From NCBI RefSeq assembly GCF_030159255.1, contig NZ_BSCT01000008.1, positions 118,668 through 182,667 on the forward strand: a stretch of 64,000 nt of DNA. The letters run 5' to 3'. Shown here piece after piece: positions 48,271 through 57,758 of this stretch (position 1 is the stretch's first letter; each line of letters begins with the position of its first letter). The stretch comes from Bradyrhizobium sp. SSBR45G. Its GTDB lineage: Bacteria > Pseudomonadota > Alphaproteobacteria > Rhizobiales > Xanthobacteraceae. A program made the position numbers and the translations under genes. The notes beneath the pieces were generated by a model. It searched no databases, was not told the origin of the DNA, and saw only the letters and a program-made list of their open reading frames with translations.

Positions 48271-48576
48271 TCAGGCCTCGGCGGGGGCGCGCTTGTTGTT
48301 CTTTCTCTTACCGGTCTTCAGGAAGGTCACGCCGATCTGGTCGCCATTGACCCAGGCGAGCTCGCAACGCCGATAGGCGAGACCGGTCGACGACAGCAGC
48401 AGGAAGAATTCCTTCAGATGCAGTCCCTCGACCGAGCCATCGATCGTCAGCTTGGCACCGGTCTCCGACACGTCCTCGATGGTGCAGTTGCGCCGCCAGG
48501 TGCCGTCGATGCCCATCATGAAAGCCGGGATGCCGCGCTCGAAGACGACGCGCTCGCCCTTCATCCGCTCTGCCAT
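48271..48576 (-). CDS. PilZ domain protein
   Basis: A 101-residue PilZ-type beta barrel: MKGERVVFERGIPAFMMGIDGTWRRNCTIEDVSETGAKLTIDG, with a basic residue region (RR) near the start and the DVSETGAKL motif (the D/NxSxxG consensus). It may bind c-di-GMP; the N-terminal RxxxR arm is weak, so binding is uncertain. ATG 48576 after GGAGG; GTG 48579 is in frame. Located between murU and the tsaE-amgK fusion. Confidence 0.85.
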   Translation of the reverse strand: MAERMKGERVVFERGIPAFMMGIDGTWRRNCTIEDVSETGAKLTIDGSVEGLHLKEFFLLLSSTGLAYRRCELAWVNGDQIGVTFLKTGKRKNNKRAPAEA

Positions 48577-48706
48577 CACAACCTCCGCTCACGCATGCGG
48601 ACGCGCAGGGGCGCCGCGAGGGGCAAGGTAAAGGGGGATGGCTAAGAACCGGTAAAGCTACGGGGGAAGAGCAATGGTGTAGACTCTCTCCACGGCGGCG
48701 GTCGGC

Positions 48707-48893
48707 TCCCCTCCCCCTCTTGCGGGGAGGGGTTGGGGGTGGGGGTCCGCGCACGCGGACTGTCGTTGGGTTACTCGGTCTGCCAGCGGGCAGCTGTCAT
48801 GGATTGCGGCTGATAGTAAGGCGTTCGCTCATCACTGAAAGTATCGCCCGGGGACCCCCACCCCCGACCCCTCCCCGCAAGGGGGAGGGGAGC
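48707..48893. repeat. Large inverted repeat between tsaE-amgK and pilZ
   Basis: Arms 48707-48748 and 48850-48893 are near-perfect reverse complements (CTCCCCTCCCCCT..GGGTGGGGGTCC). The 101-base loop has no coding motif. Such runs are widespread in bradyrhizobia. It would form a long hairpin after the tsaE-amgK stop codon and is a good candidate to end that transcript. Confidence 0.85.
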
Positions 48894-48919
48894 GCACCGC
48901 CGTTGCGGTGAGAGCGTCT

Positions 48920-50449
48920 TTACGCCATGCCCGCCGGCGGCGGCACATTCGCGGCGTACCAGTCGCGGATCGGGTCGAGCGCCGTGTGCGCCAGCGACCG
49001 GTGCAGATAGTCCCAGATGCGCGGCTGGTGTTTGAGGTAGTGCGGCTTGCCGTCGCGGCGGTTGAGGCGGGCGAAGGTGCCGAGCAGGCGGGTGTTGCGC
49101 TGGGCCGACATGATGGCGTAGTGCGCGCCGAATTCGTCGGCGTCGAAGTTTGCGGACGCTGCCTGGCGCGCGGCGATGTAGCGGGCGAGCAGGGCCTGCT
49201 CGATGTCGGCGGGCACGTCAATGCGCGCGTCCTGCGCCAGCGAGACGACGTCGTAGGCGGGCGGGCCCATCACGGCGTCCTGGAAGTCGATCACGCCGAC
49301 ACGGGCGATGCCTGCGCGCGCCGGCAGCCAGAGCAGGTTCGGCGAGTGATAGTCGCGGATCACCCAGGTGGGCTTCGCCGCCAGCGGCCCGTCCAGCAGG
49401 TCGCGCCACAGCTCCAGGAATTCGGCGCGCAGGACTTGCGATGGTTCGGCGTCGCGGTCGGGCAGGTACCATTCGAGCATCAGTCCGATCTCGACCAGCA
49501 TGGCATCGACGTCGAACGTGGGGACCTTGTAGGTGACCTGCGGCGCCAGCGGCAGCACCGACGGCACGTCCTGGGCGTGCAGCGCGGCCAGGAGATCCGT
49601 CGCGGCCTCGTAACGATCGACGATCGGGCGCGGCGGGTCGCCTTCGATCACGCCTTCGCGCCCGAGATCCTCGGTGACGAGAAAGCCGTTGTCGAGATCG
49701 GCGTCGTTGATCTTCGGCGCGGAGATGCCGCGCGCGCGCAGGGCCCCGGCCATCGCGACGAAGGGGCGGACGTCCTCGGCGAGATGCACGGCGCCGCTAT
49801 AGGACTTGCCATCGTAGATCGCCGGACCATCGGGGCGCTTCGGCGAGTTCATCAGGATGGAGACGCGCTCGCCCTTGTGAAGCCGCGCGTAGGAGCGGGT
49901 CGAGGCATCGCCGGCCATGCGCTCGCGGCGCGATCTGGCGTGGCCGGCCTCGGCGAGGAATTCGCGCAAGGCTTTCAGCCGCGCGACAATGGTGGAGGCC
50001 TTGCCGGTGCCGGTGATCTCGGCGCTGCGCGCGCTGTCGCCCTGCGAGGCATCGTGGCGCAGCGCGATGTCGATGCGGTCGGAAGGCAGGGCGCCGCCGG
50101 CGCGCTCGGGCCATTCGATCAGCACCACGGTGGCGTCCGGGAGCGGCGACAGGCCGATCTCCTCGAGCTCGGAGGCGTCGCTGATGCGGTAGAGATCGGC
50201 ATGCACGAGGGGGAAGCTCGGCAGGTCGTAGCTCTGCGCCAGGGTGAAGGTCGGGCTCGGTACTTCGAGCTCGGAATCATCGGCGAGATAGCGGATCATC
50301 GCCCGCGCCGCCGCCGTCTTGCCGGCGCCGAGATCGCCGGTGAGCGTGATCAGTGCGCCGGGGCCGATCAGCAGCGCGAGGTCGGCCATGAGAGCGGCGG
50401 TGGCGGCTTCGTCCGCGAGCGCAACGGTGAATGTCAGCTGGTCCGTCAT
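48920..50449 (-). CDS. tsaE: TsaE ATPase fused to an AmgK-type sugar kinase
   Basis: A 509-residue fusion. Residues 1-150 are TsaE: Walker A GDLGAGKT (39-46), PSPTFTLAQSYD and HADLYRI, needed for tRNA t6A synthesis. Residues about 170-509 resemble aminoglycoside-phosphotransferase-like AmgK: IRDYHSPNLLW (catalytic Asp and Asn) and GVIDFQDAVMGPPAYDVVSL. AmgK phosphorylates MurNAc/GlcNAc C1 for MurU. Overlaps divL by ATGA. The fusion is widespread in Rhizobiales. Confidence 0.9.
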   Translation of the reverse strand: MTDQLTFTVALADEAATAALMADLALLIGPGALITLTGDLGAGKTAAARAMIRYLADDSELEVPSPTFTLAQSYDLPSFPLVHADLYRISDASELEEIGLSPLPDATVVLIEWPERAGGALPSDRIDIALRHDASQGDSARSAEITGTGKASTIVARLKALREFLAEAGHARSRRERMAGDASTRSYARLHKGERVSILMNSPKRPDGPAIYDGKSYSGAVHLAEDVRPFVAMAGALRARGISAPKINDADLDNGFLVTEDLGREGVIEGDPPRPIVDRYEAATDLLAALHAQDVPSVLPLAPQVTYKVPTFDVDAMLVEIGLMLEWYLPDRDAEPSQVLRAEFLELWRDLLDGPLAAKPTWVIRDYHSPNLLWLPARAGIARVGVIDFQDAVMGPPAYDVVSLAQDARIDVPADIEQALLARYIAARQAASANFDADEFGAHYAIMSAQRNTRLLGTFARLNRRDGKPHYLKHQPRIWDYLHRSLAHTALDPIRDWYAANVPPPAGMA

Positions 50450-52953
50450 TCCGCGGCGTTGCGTTGCGCGATGTGGTCGGTCGGGAAGTCACAGGTGACC
50501 GTGGTGCCCTTGCCGACCACCGAGTCCATCCGCACCTTGCCGCCATGCAGCTCGACGAAGGAGCGCACCAGCGACAGGCCGAGCCCGGCGCCGCGATGGC
50601 GCGAGCCCTGCGAATGGCTCTCGAACCATTCGAACACCTTGTCCTTCACCTCGGGCGGAATGCCTGGTCCGGAATCGGTGACCGCGAAGGCGACGCTGTG
50701 ATCGGTCCGGCGGGCGCTGACCATGACGCTGGAATCCGGCGGCGAGAAGCCGACGGCATTGGCAAGCAGATTGTACAGCACCTGCACGACGCGGCGCTCG
50801 TCGCCGACGAAGCTGCCGACATTGGCGTCGACCGCGACCTCGAGGCGGATGCGGTCGGTGGCGAGCCGGTCCTGCACGCCCTCGGCGGCGGCCTCGATCG
50901 CCTTGGCGGCGTCGACCGGCCCGAGCTCGAGCTTCATGGCGCCGGCATCGATGGTGGCGAGGTCGAGAATGTTGTTGGTCAGGGCGAGCAGCGCGTTGGT
51001 CGATTTGGTGACGTAGTCGAGATATTCGGCCTGTTTCGGCGTCAGCGGCCCGGTCGACGGGTCCGACAGGAAATGCGCGAAGCCGATGATGGTCGTCAGC
51101 GGCGCGCGCAGCTCGTAGGAGACGTGGTGGACGAAGTCGATCTTCATCTGCCCGGCGGCTTCGAGCGCCTCGTTGCTCTCGCGCAAGGCGCGCTCGACAT
51201 TCTCGGTGTCGGTGATGTCCTGGAACGTCAGCATCGTCGCGCCGTCGGGCAGCGGACGGCTCATGCAGTCGAGCACGCTGCCGTCCTTGCGCTCCAGCTT
51301 CAGCGCGATGTCGAGCCGGTTCTCGATCGAGGTGATGGCCTCGCGGACGGTGCGCCAGGCCACGGCGTCGTCGTACAGCGGACGGCACCAGGATTCGACG
51401 GTGTCGATATGCGGATGCTCGCGCAGCGATTCCGGCGTGAGCCGCCACATCCGTGCGAAGGCCGGATTGAACAGCTCGACGCGGCCATTGCTGCCGAACA
51501 CGGCGACGCCTTCGGCGAGGCTGTCGAGCGTCTCGCGCTGGACCCGGATCAGGCCGTCATAGCGGCGGGCGAGGGCGAAGCTCTCGGTGACGTCGTCGAA
51601 CAGATAGGTGACGCCGCCTTCGGGATTGGGCGTGGTGACCACCGACAGGGCGCGGCCGTCGGGCAGGAACCAGGTGTCCTTGGCGGCCTCGACCGCGCGA
51701 TAGGCCTCGTGCAGCTTGACCTTCCAGGCGCGGAAGTCGGACTGCTCGGGCAGCTTGCGCGCGGCGCGCAGACGGTCGAGCACGGAGGAATCGTCCGGCT
51801 GGCTGTCGAGGAACGCGGTGTCCAGATCCCAGAGCCGGCGATAGGAATCGTTGTAGAAGGTGAGCCGGCGCTGGCCGTCGAACACGGCGACGCCGGACGA
51901 CAGCTGGTCGAGCGTGCGGCGATGCGCCTCGTGCATGCGCACCAGGGCGTCGCTGAGCGCCACGGCCTCGCTGGCATCGACGGCGACGCCGGCGCTGCCG
52001 TTGCCGAGCGTGAAGGCACGCACGTCATGGATGCGGCGCTCGCCGCCGGTCACGATCGGCAGCCGGCCCTCGAACCGGCCGCCGGCGCCGAGCGCGCGCT
52101 GCAGGTCGGTGCGGTCGGCGGAGTCGAGCAGCTCGAGATTGCGGCTGATCGCGTCGGGCACGTCGCGGGCATCGGCGGCACGGGCATAGGCGGCATTGAC
52201 GTAGGTCAGCGCGCCATTGGCCTGCCGGGCCCAGATCGGCCAGGGCAGGGCCGCAGCGAGCGCGCGCAGCGAGTCCGTTTCCTCGCCGAGTGATTTGAGC
52301 CGGTGCTGCGTCTCGGCGAGCTCGCGGCGCAGCCCGGACAGTTCACGGATGCGCACGATGGCCTGGCCGCCGATGGCGCGGCCCATCGCTTCGAGCGCAT
52401 GGCCGTGCGACGTGGTGAGATGCAGCAGGAAGCCTTCGCCGGCCTCGCGCAGCGCCTCGACCGCGTGGTCGAGCTGCAGCGCCGGCTCCGGCGGCAGCCA
52501 GGTGCCGAAGGCGAGGATGCGCTGCGGCTGTTCCTGCGGCACCAGCAGCGACGTGTCGCCGGAGATCTGCGGGCGGTGGCCGCCGGCTGGCCAGGCAATC
52601 AGGATCTGCGGCTCGGCGAACAGCAGCGCGCGGTAGCGGTCGGCCTGCAATTGCAGTTCGGCGACATCGGCGCGCAGCCGCGCCTCCTTGCGCGCGGCGG
52701 CCAGACGCGTGCGCACCAGCGCGACCGCCGCGACCACGGAGAAGCCGAGCAGGGCCAGCATCGCCGTGACCTCGGCGACGTCCTGACGGCTCAGCTCGAA
52801 CAAGGTCGAGATCGCATCCGCCGGCGCGCCATCGCCTGCGAAGCCTGATGTTGCCGGCGCAAGCGCAGTCGCAGCGAGACCCATCAGGCCCCTTCGCGCG
52901 AGTGACGTGCACGACAGCAGCGTCTGACGCATCACCACGATCACGCCCGACAT
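50446..52953 (-). CDS. divL: DivL-like tyrosine-type sensor kinase
   Basis: An 835-residue membrane protein: one membrane segment near residue 70, several PAS-like domains (about 240-580), then a dimerisation/catalytic part. In the H-box FVHHVSYELRAPLTTIIGF the phosphorylatable His is Tyr613 (codon 51117-51115), the mark of DivL. An HATPase domain follows (DSGPGIPPEVKDKVFEW and GAGLGLSLV). DivL controls CckA-CtrA signalling in the cell cycle. ATG 52953 is used; GTG 53016 gives 21 more residues. Confidence 0.88.
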   Translation of the reverse strand: MSGVIVVMRQTLLSCTSLARRGLMGLAATALAPATSGFAGDGAPADAISTLFELSRQDVAEVTAMLALLGFSVVAAVALVRTRLAAARKEARLRADVAELQLQADRYRALLFAEPQILIAWPAGGHRPQISGDTSLLVPQEQPQRILAFGTWLPPEPALQLDHAVEALREAGEGFLLHLTTSHGHALEAMGRAIGGQAIVRIRELSGLRRELAETQHRLKSLGEETDSLRALAAALPWPIWARQANGALTYVNAAYARAADARDVPDAISRNLELLDSADRTDLQRALGAGGRFEGRLPIVTGGERRIHDVRAFTLGNGSAGVAVDASEAVALSDALVRMHEAHRRTLDQLSSGVAVFDGQRRLTFYNDSYRRLWDLDTAFLDSQPDDSSVLDRLRAARKLPEQSDFRAWKVKLHEAYRAVEAAKDTWFLPDGRALSVVTTPNPEGGVTYLFDDVTESFALARRYDGLIRVQRETLDSLAEGVAVFGSNGRVELFNPAFARMWRLTPESLREHPHIDTVESWCRPLYDDAVAWRTVREAITSIENRLDIALKLERKDGSVLDCMSRPLPDGATMLTFQDITDTENVERALRESNEALEAAGQMKIDFVHHVSYELRAPLTTIIGFAHFLSDPSTGPLTPKQAEYLDYVTKSTNALLALTNNILDLATIDAGAMKLELGPVDAAKAIEAAAEGVQDRLATDRIRLEVAVDANVGSFVGDERRVVQVLYNLLANAVGFSPPDSSVMVSARRTDHSVAFAVTDSGPGIPPEVKDKVFEWFESHSQGSRHRGAGLGLSLVRSFVELHGGKVRMDSVVGKGTTVTCDFPTDHIAQRNAAE

Positions 52954-53146
52954 ATTTGCCCCAAACCGCACGAAGTTCCGCGCGGCGCCGATATCGCGTC
53001 GACCGCGCCGTTTCACGAATCAATCAACAATAGCCGCTTCGGGACTCCAGCTGTAAGAGTCCAGACCGTGAACGGTGGTTGCACGGACGGAAAATGCGTT
53101 CATCGATGGGCATAGGCGAGGCGGAACTGTGACGAGTCCCCGTGTT

Positions 53147-53605
53147 TCAACGGCCCGTCGAGCCGAAGCCGCCACTGCCGCGCGCCGTCGTCGACAACGT
53201 CGTGGCGAATGTGAGCTCGGCGCGGACGACGGACGCGATCACCATCTGCGCGATGCGCTCGCCGCGGCGGATGGTGAACGGCTCCGTGCCGTGATTGATC
53301 AGCAGCACGCAGACCTCGCCGCGGTAGTCCGCATCGACGGTGCCGGGTGAGTTCAGCACGGTGACGCCGTGACGCGCGGCAAGGCCGGAGCGTGGCCGCA
53401 CCTGGGCCTCGAAGCCGTCGGGCAAGGCGATCGAGAGTCCGGTCGGCACCATCGCGTGGCTGCCGGCCGCCAGCACCAGCGGCGCATCGGCAGGAACCGC
53501 GGCGAGCAGATCCATGCCGGCCGCATGCGCGGTCTGGTAGGCCGGCAGCGGCAGGCTTTCGCCATGCGGCAGGATCTGAACGTCGATGGCAATCGTCTGT
53601 GTCAC
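53147..53605 (-). CDS. dut: dUTP pyrophosphatase
   Basis: A 152-residue trimeric dUTPase: motifs [32 protein letters not shown] and the C-terminal [10 protein letters not shown]. It removes dUTP. GTG 53605 overlaps the coaBC stop (GTGA), so the two are coupled. Last of the coaBC-dut pair. Confidence 0.96.
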   Translation of the reverse strand: MTQTIAIDVQILPHGESLPLPAYQTAHAAGMDLLAAVPADAPLVLAAGSHAMVPTGLSIALPDGFEAQVRPRSGLAARHGVTVLNSPGTVDADYRGEVCVLLINHGTEPFTIRRGERIAQMVIASVVRAELTFATTLSTTARGSGGFGSTGR

Positions 53606-55029
53606 GCGGACGGTCCTATCGTTCTGGCGATCTCGGCGACCAAGGCGGTCGCGACCTCGTCCTTGGTCATGATCGGCCACGACGCGACATGGACGCCGTG
53701 GGCGTCCTTCGTCAAGAGATGCACGGTGTTGCGGTCGCCGCCCATCACGCCGGTCGCGGGCGAGACGTCGTTGGCGACGATCCAGTCGCAACCCTTGCGG
53801 GCGAACTTGGCTTTCGCGTTGTCGATCAGATGTTCCGTCTCGGCGGCGAAGCCGATCACGAGGCCCGGGCGTTTCTCCGTCCGCTTGGAGATGGTGGCGA
53901 GAATGTCGGGGTTCTCGACCAGCTGTAGCGGCGGGATCGACTTGTCGGTCTTCTTCAGCTTCTGGCCGCCTTCATTGGCGACGCGCCAGTCGGCCACCGC
54001 CGCGGCGAAGATCGCGACGTCGGCCGGCAGCTCGGCCTCGACGGCCTCGAGCATCTGCCGCGCCGATTCGACGTGCGTGACGGCGACGCCCTTGGGGTCG
54101 GTGAGCTCGACGGGGCCCGCGATCAGCCGCACGTCGGCGCCGGCCGCCTGCGCGGCGGCGGCAATGGCAAAGCCTTGCTTGCCGGAGGAGCGGTTGGCGA
54201 TGTAGCGCACCGGGTCGATCGGCTCGTGCGTCGGGCCGGCGGTGATCAGCACGCGGCGGCCGGCGAGGGGACGCGGGGTCGGCGGCTTCAGCATGGCGAC
54301 GACGGCCTCGGCGATCTCGATCGGCTCGGCCATGCGGCCGACCCCGGCCTCGCCCTTCTCGGCCATCTCGCCGGCATTCGGCCCGATCATCCGGATGCCG
54401 TCGCGCTGCAGGGTCGCCGTGTTGCGCCGTGTCGCGGGGTTGCTCCACATCATCGGGTTCATCGCCGGCGCCAGCAGGATCGGCCTGCTCGCCGCAAGCA
54501 GCACGGCGCTGGCGAGATCGTCGGCGGCGCCCTGCGCCATCTTGGACATCAGGTCGGCGGTGGCCGGCGCCACCACGATCAGGTCGCAGTCGCGCGCCAG
54601 CCGGATGTGGCCGACATCGAACTCGCTGCGCGCATCGAACAGGTCGGTGAAGACACGGTCGCCGGTCAGCGCCGATGCGGCGAGCTCGGTCACGAACTGC
54701 GTGGCCGCCTTGGTCAGCACGCAGCGGACGCGGATGTGGCGTTCCTTCAGGCGGCGGATCAGGTCGAGCGATTTGTATGCCGCGATGCCGCCGCCGATGA
54801 TCAGGGTGACCCGGGCTTCGCGCGCCTGACCGGGCTGGGGCAGGGTGATCTCCGGGAGAGGCATCGGTTCAGCCGGCTGCGAGGGCGGCTCGGACGGATC
54901 GACCGGCTCGATCAGCGCCCGCAGGATGACCCGGACTTCCTCCTCGACGGAGCGGCCATGCTGCGCCGAGCGCAGCCGCAGATACGTCTTGAGGGACTCG
55001 TCGAGCTTGCGGATGGTCAGGCTCGCCAT
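53602..55029 (-). CDS. coaBC: CoaBC with an N-terminal FitA-like antitoxin domain
   Basis: A 475-residue protein. Residues 1-42 ([20 protein letters not shown], then [17 protein letters not shown]) are a ribbon-helix-helix domain of the FitA/VapB antitoxin type; a Pro-rich linker (43-72) follows. CoaC (73-250) keeps His141 and PAMNPMMW (188-195), but the lid Cys of E. coli CoaC is absent ([14 protein letters not shown] has Glu224-Lys225 there). CoaB (257 on) has [13 protein letters not shown] and SSGKQG. It makes 4'-phosphopantetheine from phosphopantothenate. ATG 55029 has GGGAGG upstream. Confidence 0.93.
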   Translation of the reverse strand: MASLTIRKLDESLKTYLRLRSAQHGRSVEEEVRVILRALIEPVDPSEPPSQPAEPMPLPEITLPQPGQAREARVTLIIGGGIAAYKSLDLIRRLKERHIRVRCVLTKAATQFVTELAASALTGDRVFTDLFDARSEFDVGHIRLARDCDLIVVAPATADLMSKMAQGAADDLASAVLLAASRPILLAPAMNPMMWSNPATRRNTATLQRDGIRMIGPNAGEMAEKGEAGVGRMAEPIEIAEAVVAMLKPPTPRPLAGRRVLITAGPTHEPIDPVRYIANRSSGKQGFAIAAAAQAAGADVRLIAGPVELTDPKGVAVTHVESARQMLEAVEAELPADVAIFAAAVADWRVANEGGQKLKKTDKSIPPLQLVENPDILATISKRTEKRPGLVIGFAAETEHLIDNAKAKFARKGCDWIVANDVSPATGVMGGDRNTVHLLTKDAHGVHVASWPIMTKDEVATALVAEIARTIGPSA

Positions 55030-55058
55030 GACCGCCTCCCAGCATTGGTGTGAGTGCA

Positions 55059-55087
55059 ATGCTAGCATAAAATGATGGCAGTGCAAT
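55059..55087 (-). promoter_or_regulatory. Promoter and putative operator of the coaBC fusion
   Basis: Perfect palindrome ATGCTAGCAT (55059-55068), 30 bases before the coaBC ATG, overlaps a -10 (TAGCAT) placed 16 bases from TTGCAC. Two direct copies of AGTGCAAT lie at 55053-55060 and 55080-55087. FitA/VapB-type proteins bind TGCTAGCA-like palindromes, so the N-terminal domain of the fusion could repress its own gene. Confidence 0.6.
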
Positions 55088-55127
55088 CATGGCGGTGTCA
55101 TTTGGACGACGTCCGGCCTCTCTCCCT

Positions 55128-55276
55128 CGTCATTCCGGGGCGCGCGTAGCGCGAGCCCGGAATCCATAACCCCAGGCCGTTGTTTTGCGAAGATCAGCGC
55201 CATCGGCATCTCGCGACCCATAACCAGTCGTGGCTATGGATTCCGGGCTCGCGCTTTCGCGCGCCCCGGAATGACG
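55128..55276. repeat. Palindromic dispersed repeat upstream of coaBC
   Basis: CGTCATTCCGGGGCGCGC at the left and GCGCGCCCCGGAATGACG at the right are inverse ends, with inner arms GGAATCCATAACC and GGCTATGGATTCC. It fills most of the gap between the coaBC promoter and the ubiB stop. No gene inside. Confidence 0.82.
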
Positions 55277-55320
55277 TGGCGAGAGATCTCGGCTCCCACG
55301 GGGCCGCGACTATCCGAATG

Positions 55321-56895
55321 TCAAAGCCTCAACACCGCGAACAGAATGCCGATGAAGGTCAGCGCGATGACCCACAGCGCGATGGCGCGCCAGCGGCTCT
55401 TTTTGCCTTCGGTGCGGCCCATGGCGGCGATGGTTTCGGGCGACAGGCGCAGGCCGTCGCGGGTCATCGTTTCCATGTGCTCGAGCACGGCAGCGGCGCG
55501 GGCGGCGAGCACGGGCAGGGTCGCGCTGAGCCGGACCAGGTCGCCGACGCCGGACACGGCGCCTTCGATGCGGCCGAGCGGGCCGAGATTGCGCTCGATC
55601 CATTCGCGCACCACGGGATCGGCGACCTTCCAGATGTCGAGCTTGGGATCGAAGCCACGGGCAACGCCCTCGACCACCACCATGGTCTTCTGCAGCAGGA
55701 TCAGCTCCGGCCGCGTGCGCATGTCGAACAGGCCGGTGACCTCGAGCAGCAGGGTCAGCAGCTTGGCCATCGAGATTTCTTCGGCCGTGCGGTTGTGGAT
55801 CGGCTCGCCGATGGCGCGGATGGCCTGCGCGAAATTTTCCACCGAATGATGCGGCGGCACGTAGCCGGCCTCGAAATGCACTTCCGCGACGCGGCGATAG
55901 TTGCGAGTGATGAAGCCGAGCAGGATTTCCGCCAGGAACCGCCGCTCCTTCATGCCGAGCCGGCCCATGATGCCGAAATCGACCGCGACCAGGCGCCCTT
56001 CCTTGTCCAGGAACAGGTTGCCCGGATGCATGTCGGCATGGAAGAAGCCGTCGCGCAGCGCGTGACGCAGGAAGCTCTGGATCACCTTGCGGCCGAGATC
56101 GGGCAGGTCGACATCGGCGGCCGCCAGCCGCGCATGGTCGTTGAGCGCGATGCCGTCGATCCACTCCATCGTCAGCACGGTGTTGGCGGTGCGGTCCCAG
56201 TCGACGGTCGGCACCCGGAAGTCGGGATCGTCCTGGGTGTTCTCCGCCATCTCCGACAGCGCGGCGGCCTCCAGGCGGAGATCCATCTCCATCGCGACCG
56301 AACGCGACATCGTGTTGATGACCTCGACGAGGCGCAGCCGGCGCGCCTCCGACGAATGCGCCTCGGCGTTCTCGGCCACGAAGAAGAAGTCTGACAGGTC
56401 GCGGCGAAACCGCGCGGCGACGTTCGGCCGGAGTACCTTGACCGCGACGGCGTGGCGGATGCCGTCGCGCTCGACCTCGCCGCGATGGACCTGCGCGATC
56501 GAGGCGGCGGCGACCGGGGCGCTGAGCGAGACGAACACCTGGCTGATCGGCCGCTCCAGCGCGGTCGCGATCACAGCCTCGGCCTCGGCCTGCGGGAACG
56601 GCGGCAGCCGGTCCTGCAGCGATTCGAGGTCGCGCGCCATGGTGAGACCGACGACGTCGGGTCGCGTCGCCAGGAACTGGCCGAGCTTGAGATAGGCCGG
56701 GCCCATGCGCTCCAGGGCGCGCGACAGCCGCCGGCCGGATTTGGCTCCGGGCCGCTCGATCAGGCGCGCCAGCTTCAGCGCGAGCTGGCCGGGCGGCGGC
56801 GCCAGGCTCGGATCCACGGCGCCGAACACGCCCTCGCGCGCGAACACGAAGGCGACCCGGACGAGCCGCGCAATATGGGTCAGTGCAGAGATCAC
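55321..56895 (-). CDS. ubiB: Ubiquinone biosynthesis kinase-like protein UbiB
   Basis: A 524-residue ABC1/UbiB protein: [14 protein letters not shown] (the conserved KxGQ), [24 protein letters not shown] and VDFGIMGRL; two membrane segments near the C-terminus ([20 protein letters not shown]). It assists coenzyme Q synthesis at the membrane. GTG 56895 overlaps UbiE's stop (GTGA); the frame extends upstream, but only as a shadow of ubiE. Confidence 0.94.
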   Translation of the reverse strand: MISALTHIARLVRVAFVFAREGVFGAVDPSLAPPPGQLALKLARLIERPGAKSGRRLSRALERMGPAYLKLGQFLATRPDVVGLTMARDLESLQDRLPPFPQAEAEAVIATALERPISQVFVSLSAPVAAASIAQVHRGEVERDGIRHAVAVKVLRPNVAARFRRDLSDFFFVAENAEAHSSEARRLRLVEVINTMSRSVAMEMDLRLEAAALSEMAENTQDDPDFRVPTVDWDRTANTVLTMEWIDGIALNDHARLAAADVDLPDLGRKVIQSFLRHALRDGFFHADMHPGNLFLDKEGRLVAVDFGIMGRLGMKERRFLAEILLGFITRNYRRVAEVHFEAGYVPPHHSVENFAQAIRAIGEPIHNRTAEEISMAKLLTLLLEVTGLFDMRTRPELILLQKTMVVVEGVARGFDPKLDIWKVADPVVREWIERNLGPLGRIEGAVSGVGDLVRLSATLPVLAARAAAVLEHMETMTRDGLRLSPETIAAMGRTEGKKSRWRAIALWVIALTFIGILFAVLRL

Positions 56896-57653
56896 AAACG
56901 CCAGCCGGAATGGAGCGCGACGATGCCGCCCGAGAGCGTCTGCCAGGACGTGCGGGCAAAGCCGGCCGCCGAGATCATCTCGGCGAAGACGCTGGGCCGC
57001 GGAAACTGGCGGATCGATTCGACGAGATAGCGATAGGATTCGGCGTCGCCGGTGACGGCGCGGCCGAGCTGCGGGATCACGTTGAACGAGAACAGGTCGT
57101 ACAGTTTGTCGAGCCCGGGCACCTCGACGGTCGAGAATTCCAGGCACAGGAAGCGGCCCCCATGCTTCAGCACGCGGTGGGCCTCGGCGAGCGCCAGATC
57201 GATCTGCGGCACGTTGCGGATGCCGAACGCGATCGTGTAGGCGTCGAAGGCGCGGTCGGGGAAGGCCAGCTTCTCGGCATTGCCCTCGACGAAATCGACC
57301 CGGTCGTCGAGCCCGAGCTTGTAGGCGCGCTGGCGGCCGACCTCGAGCATGTCGCTGTTGATGTCGCAGACCGTGGCGTGGAAGCCCGCGCCGGCCTTCT
57401 TGGCGGCGCGGAACGAAATGTCGCCGGTGCCGCCGGCGACATCGAGCAGCGCGAACGGGGCATCGCTCTTCGGCGGGTTCAGCGTGTTGATCATGATGTC
57501 CTTCCAGACGCGGTGCAGTCCCGCTGACATCAGGTCGTTCATCACGTCATAGCGCTGTGCCACGCTGTGAAACACGTCGTTCACCAGCGTCTGCTTCTCG
57601 CCCAGAGGCACATCCCTGAAGCCGAAATGAGTGGTTTGGTCCGGCTGATCCAT
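56892..57653 (-). CDS. ubiE: Ubiquinone/menaquinone methyltransferase UbiE
   Basis: A 253-residue SAM-dependent C-methyltransferase: [43 protein letters not shown] (SAM motif I) and [10 protein letters not shown]. It performs the C-methyl step of ubiquinone. Starts the ubiE-ubiB operon, divergent from mutM. ATG 57653 is used; the frame runs 42 bases further upstream. Confidence 0.95.
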   Translation of the reverse strand: MDQPDQTTHFGFRDVPLGEKQTLVNDVFHSVAQRYDVMNDLMSAGLHRVWKDIMINTLNPPKSDAPFALLDVAGGTGDISFRAAKKAGAGFHATVCDINSDMLEVGRQRAYKLGLDDRVDFVEGNAEKLAFPDRAFDAYTIAFGIRNVPQIDLALAEAHRVLKHGGRFLCLEFSTVEVPGLDKLYDLFSFNVIPQLGRAVTGDAESYRYLVESIRQFPRPSVFAEMISAAGFARTSWQTLSGGIVALHSGWRL

Positions 57654-57758
57654 CACCCTTACTCCGATACGGCACCATAGCGCCGATGCGGCCAAGGCGC
57701 TATCACGTCAGCCGGACAAGGTGAATGGTCGTGGACGCAAAAGGTGAAATGAACCGGC

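Noticed and set aside
48908..50701. Long open frame antisense to tsaE-amgK
   Set aside because: Composition is typical of an antisense shadow of high-GC coding DNA; the minus-strand frame has catalytic motifs for both domains.
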